Origin: an uncultured Draconibacterium sp.
GTDB taxonomy: Bacteria > Bacteroidota > Bacteroidia > Bacteroidales > Prolixibacteraceae
Assembly: GCA_947492175.1 (NCBI GenBank)
Contig: CANLMQ010000005.1
Location: forward strand, 62,001-126,000
Length of the DNA: 64,000 nt
Reading direction: 5' to 3'
Of this stretch, positions 62,639 through 64,000 are shown in pieces (position 1 is the stretch's first letter; every line of letters starts with the position of its first letter). Both the position numbers and the translations under genes were made by a program. The notes below the pieces were generated by a model. The model made no database searches and was not told the origin of the DNA. It was given only the letters and a program-made list of their open reading frames with translations.

Positions 62639-64000
62639 TTAGTTGATAAACAACAATTTGGTTATATGTGTTTCTTCGCCGTTTTTATCGTTACAAAATA
62701 CCAGGTAAACACCCGTTTTTACACGATTCCCGTTTAAGTTTTTACCGTCCCAAACAGCCTGTCCACCCAGCGATGTGGTTTTATAAACCAGGTTACCACT
62801 AATATCCGTAATTTTTATATCGGTATTCTCAATCAGCCCGGCAATGGTTACCGGCCCGTCATAGGTTTCACGCACAGGATTGGGATAAACATATACATTG
62901 TTATAAGTATTGTTTCCTCCGGTAGCTTCTCCCTGGTAGGATATCAAACCTTTATCGGTTCCAAAAAATACTTCGCCATTTTTCTGATTGATGGTAATTG
63001 CCGTAATCGTATTCGAAAGCAATGCGCTATTTTCGGCAGTGAAATGCAAAATCTCCTGCTCACCTGTTTCCGAAATAAGAAAAACACCTGAATTTTTTGT
63101 TCCCACCCATTTACGGTTTGCTCCATCAACAGCAATTGCAGTAACAGTTTCGGTCTCCAGTAACGGATGATAAATTCCATCGCCCAAATCCAACCCGGGC
63201 TGCGATGCATAAAAAGTCTCTGACGACCAGATTCGCGACGGATTATTATAAACCGCCACCCCTTTTGCGGTACCAATCCAGATTGCTCCATCCTTATCTT
63301 CCGCAATGGAAAATACATCGTTCATACGAGTTATATACTCATCGTTCCCTGAGTTATAATACGAAGTAACCAACAACTGTTTTTTCTGCTCCCCGGTTTT
63401 ATCAACAACATAGGCATCGTGTCCACTCAAAACCAGCATCCACTTATCTCCGTTTTGATTTACAATTATATCGCCCAGATTGTAGCGGTTTTTAACTGCC
63501 GATAACTCAAACGATTCCCATTCACCAGCCGGCGAAAGTTTATGTAAGTTATGCGGACATTCGGAGTTAGTTATCCATAAATTCCCCTCTTTATCGAAAG
63601 CCAGTCCACCAATTCGGGTATAGGGTTCGTTGGGTTGTTGGGGCAAGGCCGATTCCAAAGGGCTATTCAAATGTGTATAACGCTGAATAAATTCATTGTT
63701 TCTATATTCAAGAAGCCCCCCTCCCCAGCTGGCCACAAAAAAATGATTTTCATCGTTGGGATCTACCTCAATAGCAAGTATGTTATGATAACCTGATAAT
63801 TCTGAATGATTACTTTTATTAAAATAAGTCCATTGTCCATCGTTAAAACGTTGAAAAGTGGGTGCTTTAAAACCAGTTGTACCTCCCGGAGCAATCCACA
63901 AGGCAGATCTGGAATGGTATAAGGAAAATACATTATTATCAGAAGGCCCGCCTGGAAATATCTTTTCAAAGCTTTCTCCGCTTATTCTGACCAACACACT
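62639..64000 (-). CDS. porZ: PorZ-like T9SS protein, beta propeller with type A sorting domain (5' end outside the window)
   Basis: At least 453 residues; the reading frame continues past base 64000, so the N terminus is missing. The visible part holds two-component-regulator-type propeller blades ('GGLAFDKEGNLWITNSE', 'IAEDKDGAIWIGTAKGVAVYN', 'VDGANRKWVGTKNSGVFL', 'FFGTDKGLISY') and a C-terminal sorting domain ('VYVYPNPVRETYDGPVTI' to 'ETHITKLLFIN', with 'AVWDGKNLNGNRVKTGVYLVF'). This combination, and a position next to recO as I recall for other Bacteroidota, fits PorZ, the T9SS attachment-complex protein that carries A-LPS. A general propeller-type T9SS cargo is the alternative. Confidence 0.75.
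   Translation of the reverse strand, partial: SVLVRISGESFEKIFPGGPSDNNVFSLYHSRSALWIAPGGTTGFKAPTFQRFNDGQWTYFNKSNHSELSGYHNILAIEVDPNDENHFFVASWGGGLLEYRNNEFIQRYTHLNSPLESALPQQPNEPYTRIGGLAFDKEGNLWITNSECPHNLHKLSPAGEWESFELSAVKNRYNLGDIIVNQNGDKWMLVLSGHDAYVVDKTGEQKKQLLVTSYYNSGNDEYITRMNDVFSIAEDKDGAIWIGTAKGVAVYNNPSRIWSSETFYASQPGLDLGDGIYHPLLETETVTAIAVDGANRKWVGTKNSGVFLISETGEQEILHFTAENSALLSNTITAITINQKNGEVFFGTDKGLISYQGEATGGNNTYNNVYVYPNPVRETYDGPVTIAGLIENTDIKITDISGNLVYKTTSLGGQAVWDGKNLNGNRVKTGVYLVFCNDKNGEETHITKLLFIN

Overview
The window is a piece of a Bacteroidota chromosome, most likely from the Marinilabiliales/Prolixibacteraceae side of the phylum (inference; no rRNA is present). The signs are a complete type IX secretion (T9SS) core operon, many secreted proteins ending in T9SS sorting domains, TonB-dependent receptors, promoter boxes of the TAnnTTTG type, DUF4252, DUF6807 and BACON proteins, and lipoproteins of Bacteroidota type. 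No rRNA, tRNA, CRISPR array, prophage or transposase gene was seen.

Layout. 1-8.8 kb: secreted surface proteins (a beta-helix protein with the tail of a paralogue before it, a 1,878-residue adhesin, an M1 aminopeptidase). 8.8-11.8 kb: an OsmC protein, then a NikR-like regulator that has lost its nickel ligands, followed by a TonB-dependent receptor; both genes are preceded by paired 21-bp-spaced GTGnnAC-type sites. 11.9-19.2 kb: the T9SS core porP-gldK-gldL-gldM-gldN, plus a separately transcribed second GldK. 19.3-27.2 kb: a degenerate arginase-fold protein, topA, a class A PBP, a nitroreductase and an amidohydrolase lipoprotein. 27.3-32.1 kb: a co-directional probable carbohydrate catabolic cluster (esterase-like hydrolase, TIM-barrel isomerase, DUF6807, Gfo/Idh/MocA) with a LacI-type palindrome upstream.

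32.2-35.5 kb is accessory: two 304-bp repeats (about 97% identical) bracket an orphan secreted protein whose leader is a copy of the DUF6807 gene leader. This is followed by an orphan acidic protein and then by a phased, head-to-head array of about 12 CTGTT/AACAG motifs at 20-22 bp spacing. I consider this array the most unusual unexplained structure in the window. 35.5-41.7 kb: a PorP/SprF-like protein with a type-B-sorted adhesin and two related secreted proteins. 42.1-45.6 kb: a PadR-PspC-DUF4252 operon with a clear palindromic operator candidate. 46.2-53.1 kb: an Oar-like TonB receptor, a BACON/OB-fold lipoprotein and a secreted endonuclease I, which together suggest extracellular DNA capture.

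53.3-64 kb: housekeeping genes (nadA, S41 protease, dCMP deaminase, SPOR lipoprotein, cysQ, an AmmeMemoRadiSam B-A fusion, recO, and a probable porZ cut by the window edge). Between them lie a 0.5-kb MITE-like element with terminal inverted repeats, two 160-bp palindromic elements, an AraC-type regulator and a 42-bp tandem repeat. Most secreted cargo here (adhesins, aminopeptidase, nuclease) depends on the T9SS encoded in the same window.
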